Assembly: GCA_905250025.1 (NCBI GenBank)
Contig: CAJNOJ010000006.1
Span: 682,001-746,000 of the forward strand
Direction of reading: 5' to 3'
Source: Adineta ricciae
Taxonomy: Eukaryota > Rotifera > Eurotatoria > Adinetida > Adinetidae
Length of the DNA: 64,000 nt
Position 1 is the stretch's first letter, and each line of letters begins with the position of its first letter. Positions 61,198 to 64,000 of the stretch are shown here, in pieces. The notes beneath the pieces are model-generated. The model ran no database searches and was not told the origin of the DNA. It was given only the letters and a program-made list of their open reading frames with translations. Made by a program: the position numbers and the translations under genes.

Positions 61198-62209
61198 CTA
61201 ATCAATTATCATTATGTCGTCATCTTCAATTTCAATTACTGTTGGCTCGAGTGGTAAAGTGTCTACTGTTGATACAGATGTAATTACAATCGAACTCTCG
61301 GTCAATTCATTTTCTCCGTCCTTAGCTGTTCGCTGTTGTTGTTGTTGTCGCTTCACCTCTTCCATTGTTTCCTTGATTCGGTCACGAATACGTGCTTGAC
61401 GGCGTTGTAAGTATTCAGTTAGCTGTTTTTGCGGCTTAAATTCTTTCTTTCGCAGCCATTTATCAATCGCCTAAAGAAAAAGAGATATTCATTACAAGAC
61501 AAATACAACGACATTTTTGACACTCACTTGTTTTGCATCTTGTTTAAGTTTCTCAGCCAATGTTAAGTACTCGTCTGGTTTGATATGTCGACGAATGTTT
61601 TCTTTGACTGCTTCGTTGTAATAATCGCGAATCTGCTCGAAATTCAAGTGTTCGGCTTGTTTATTAACAAATTCGTTTTTGAGATGTTGTAATTTGGTTT
61701 GTAGAAAACCTAATTGATTTTCATACGATCTCGATAACTCGGGTTTGATATATTTATGGAAGAGACTAAATTCTCGTGAGCAAGTTAGACGTGTTAACTT
61801 TTCTAAATCTGTTGCTTGAAGAGTCCGCGTTGCAGACATGGAAGACGCTGATGATTTAGATGTTTTCGAAGAACATGCTTGGGAAGACGATGATGCAGCT
61901 TGTCGCTCGAAGCCACGACCACCAGCCATACGTGGAGGTTTGTTTGGCTTACTGAGTGTGGCTGGTGGTAACTGCTTTTTCGGTGCTTTCGGTTTGGGCG
62001 GCGGCCGAACACGCGCTGGTTTTGGCGGTTCTAAACCTGAATAAACGAAGAGAAAAAAACAATCATCTTATGAACTTCGATGAAAATCAGAATTTTTCGA
62101 ACATACGTTTTTGAATTTCTCGCGTTTCACATTTCGTAACTCGTTTCACTGTTCTTTCTTTACGCGACGGAAATCGAACGCCAAATTTCGATGCCGTTGT
62201 AGATACCAT
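61198..62209 (-). CDS. uncharacterised basic coiled-coil protein with SIM-like tail
   Basis: Three or four exons. The start MVSTTASKFGVRFPSRKERT directly follows a TTCTAG, so an upstream exon is possible. A Pro/Lys-rich segment (ARVRPPPKPKAPKKQLPP) and a Ser-rich stretch lead into an alpha-helical domain (LEKLTRLTCSREFSLFHKYI ... FEQIRDYYNEAVKENIRRHI). After an intron comes IDKWLRKKEFKPQKQLTEYL and a Gln-rich coiled coil. The protein ends VIEIEDDDIMIID, two hydrophobic triplets flanking acids, the layout of SUMO-interaction motifs. It is probably nuclear, given the basic tracts. I do not recognise the family; a chromatin or transcription complex subunit is a guess. Confidence 0.7.
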
Positions 62210-63869
62210 CTAGAATGTACGTGCATTAGATTAGAAAGCACTCAGAGCGATGCTTATTGGCCGACAAATGTAAAACAGAACAAGACAAAAGAACACGACT
62301 ACTGTATTCTGTTACTCTTAAGAGACGGCAAGAAACATAAATGAACACGGACGTACGTATATATTATTTATAGATAATGACCGTGACTTATATGAAAAAA
62401 AGTATTTGTATCGACGACACAAGAAAGAAAAATTTTTATTCATAAAACAGACGATTTCTTTTGCCATAAAGTTGTCACGTTGGCTAAGTGTATTTGATTG
62501 TTTGATTTCATGCGTAAGGAATCTTCTAACATGATGTTTTATTCGTATGTGGAATGAAGCGTCATTTAAGAGAGGGGAAAACAAGTGAACTCACTTCAAA
62601 GTACGGGCTCTTATTATGCCTTTAATTGTACTACTGAGTTTTTGAACAACGTTTCGTCGGTCGACCGATCAAATACAGTATAAGTGCAAATGTGCAGACG
62701 CACAAATATACATAAAAAGAAGAAATGACCGATCGTAAGCGCAACGATAGAACAACTAGTACAAACATCGATCGCATCAAGAGGAAGAGAAAAAAGAATA
62801 GACAGTTGACCGATTGTGAAGAGAACGAGAGGAAAAAAAAAGAAAAATCGAACGACGAATGCTAGTCCAATAGCTCATCTACAAAAAGGATATCCGCACG
62901 TGATATGCCCTCTCCTGATCCGATGGGTCGTGATCACGTCATCACTAGTCACATGATGGGACCATTCATGTCACATGAATATTCCACTGACATAGTTACG
63001 TAACAAATTCAGGCAACATTATCAAACAATCATTGCTTTTCCATTCATTGCGAACGAATATTAGAAGTTTTTTTGTTACGTCTTGATAACACAGAATTTG
63101 AATACACGCGCACAATAGTCTTTCTTTCAAATTGAAGTTCACCTTTCAAAACAGTGCATCTTAAAATGTAATGCTACATGGCTGATTCATCAAAACTAAC
63201 CACGTAATATTGCACATGCATGTCAGAATTGCCTTGATAATAGCTCTAATCCACATCGGTTTTTCGATCGGCTGACATCGAGTATGACTGAATGAATCAG
63301 ATACGAAACGTATTCTGAATTATTTAATGGTGATAATGATGAAAACGATATGGTCCACTAGTTTTCTTTTACCTGTTCATTGAATAGAAGAAAAGAAAGA
63401 AAAAGTGTCCATTTAAGTCGTATGAAATATTTCTTTATAAGCATTAAGCAAGAATAACAAATAATAATATTTTGCAAAGGAGCACGACACAATAAATGGT
63501 GTGTACTTCGTCGAACATTTATCGAATGCAAGTAAACTTCAACAAATAATGCTTTATGCTTCGCTGAACAGACGTTTAGACCATCAAGATATCTCTGGAG
63601 GTGTATCTTACACGTTGATTGAAATGTGTTCAACACAATAAGTGTATATTGAATCTTTTTTGATCGAGAACTATATTTACTTCAAAACCCATTCATATCT
63701 AGCTATGGTTTTGCCTGAACTATATTCTTAACGGAAATATGAAATACGAAAGTCAACAAATTTTCTTTATGTTTTGTTTTCGTTAACATTGATCACTGTT
63801 TTTATCGAATTTATTGGTTTGTTTTTTAGATTATCGAGGTAACAATATCTACTCGCACAGTTTATCCAA
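62210..63869. other. 1.7-kb divergent intergenic region
   Basis: Lies between the start of the basic protein gene (minus) and the start of the last gene (plus), so it carries both promoters and perhaps noncoding 5' exons. Frames at 62318-62584 and 63358-63636 look random. A TTTTTTAG near 63822-63829 may be the acceptor of a 5' UTR intron for the last gene. Confidence 0.45.
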
Positions 63870-64000
63870 ATGAGCTCACCAAACGCCGAGCCACCATATG
63901 TAGTACACAGTTCTAGTGATATACATTTACCAACATTGAATGAAGAAGAGACGATGGATGTTCAACATCCACTGAAAACACCGGCTGCATCATCAACAGC
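63870..64000 (+). CDS. start of an unidentified gene, cut by the window end
   Basis: An open frame begins at ATG 63870 (MSSPNAEPPYVVHSSSDIHL) and runs to the end of the window without a stop. It is preceded by a TTTTTTAG splice acceptor about 40 nt upstream. The 43 visible residues are polar and acidic, rich in Ser and Pro, and give no family. The call rests on the start context and open frame. Confidence 0.5.
   Translation, partial: MSSPNAEPPYVVHSSSDIHLPTLNEEETMDVQHPLKTPAASST

Noticed and set aside
1-64000. tRNA, rRNA, CRISPR arrays, transposons or viral insertions
   Set aside because: No tRNA box A/B pairs, no direct-repeat arrays, no reverse transcriptase, transposase or capsid-like frames, and no long terminal repeats were seen by eye.
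1-64000. Horizontal transfer from bacteria or fungi, common in bdelloids
   Set aside because: Every recognised gene here is a metazoan family with introns; none looks foreign.

Overview
The window is nuclear DNA of a small-genome animal, most likely a bdelloid rotifer. The sequence is AT-rich. Coding exons are cut by many very short GT-AG introns (mostly 44-70 nt). The proteins are plainly metazoan: a polycystin-1, TTC17, WDR6, HOIL-1, an atypical soluble guanylate cyclase, an opsin. Neighbouring genes on one strand are often under 150 bp apart, with a pyrimidine-tract plus AG just before the downstream ATG. That fits spliced-leader trans-splicing, which is known in bdelloids. The taxon call is an inference. 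I saw no transposon, tRNA, rRNA or CRISPR.

Layout. 76-939 (-): 3' part of an unrecognised gene. 1472-3217 (-): Jupiter/HN1-type protein. 4600-18281 (-): polycystin-1-like receptor (signal peptide, WSC, PKD, REJ-like, GPS, PLAT, polycystin channel module). 19492-20434 (-): TMEM41B. 20852-23887 (-): atypical guanylate cyclase ending in a CaaX box. 23888-26577: gene desert. 26578-28831 (-): METTL1 behind an ankyrin/SOCS-box gene. 29351-36938 (+): a tight EXD3/mut-7, WDR6, ZDHHC12 series. 37622-39020 (+): CD225-like two-TM protein and a basic orphan. 40016-45015 (+): TTC17 then RNASEK. 47009-48121 (+): divergent opsin. 48279-48674 (-): NCBP2AS2-like.

48920-57772 is the most unusual part. A HOIL-1/RBCK1-type RBR ligase sits next to four SHARPIN-like genes (PH-like domain, LUBAC-tethering-type helical motif, ubiquitin-like domain), two on each strand. 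They flank an ANAPC15-like gene, and a macrodomain gene follows. The HOIL-1 gene has no ubiquitin-like domain of its own; that module is carried by the adjacent SHARPIN-like gene, which ends in an NZF finger. The block looks like a locally expanded set of linear-ubiquitin accessory factors, possibly co-transcribed.

58478-60844 (+): ABCG half transporter with an altered signature motif. 61198-62209 (-): uncharacterised basic protein ending in SUMO-interaction-like motifs. 63870 to the window end (+): beginning of an unidentified gene. Coding spans below run from start to stop and include introns; splice sites were assigned by eye.
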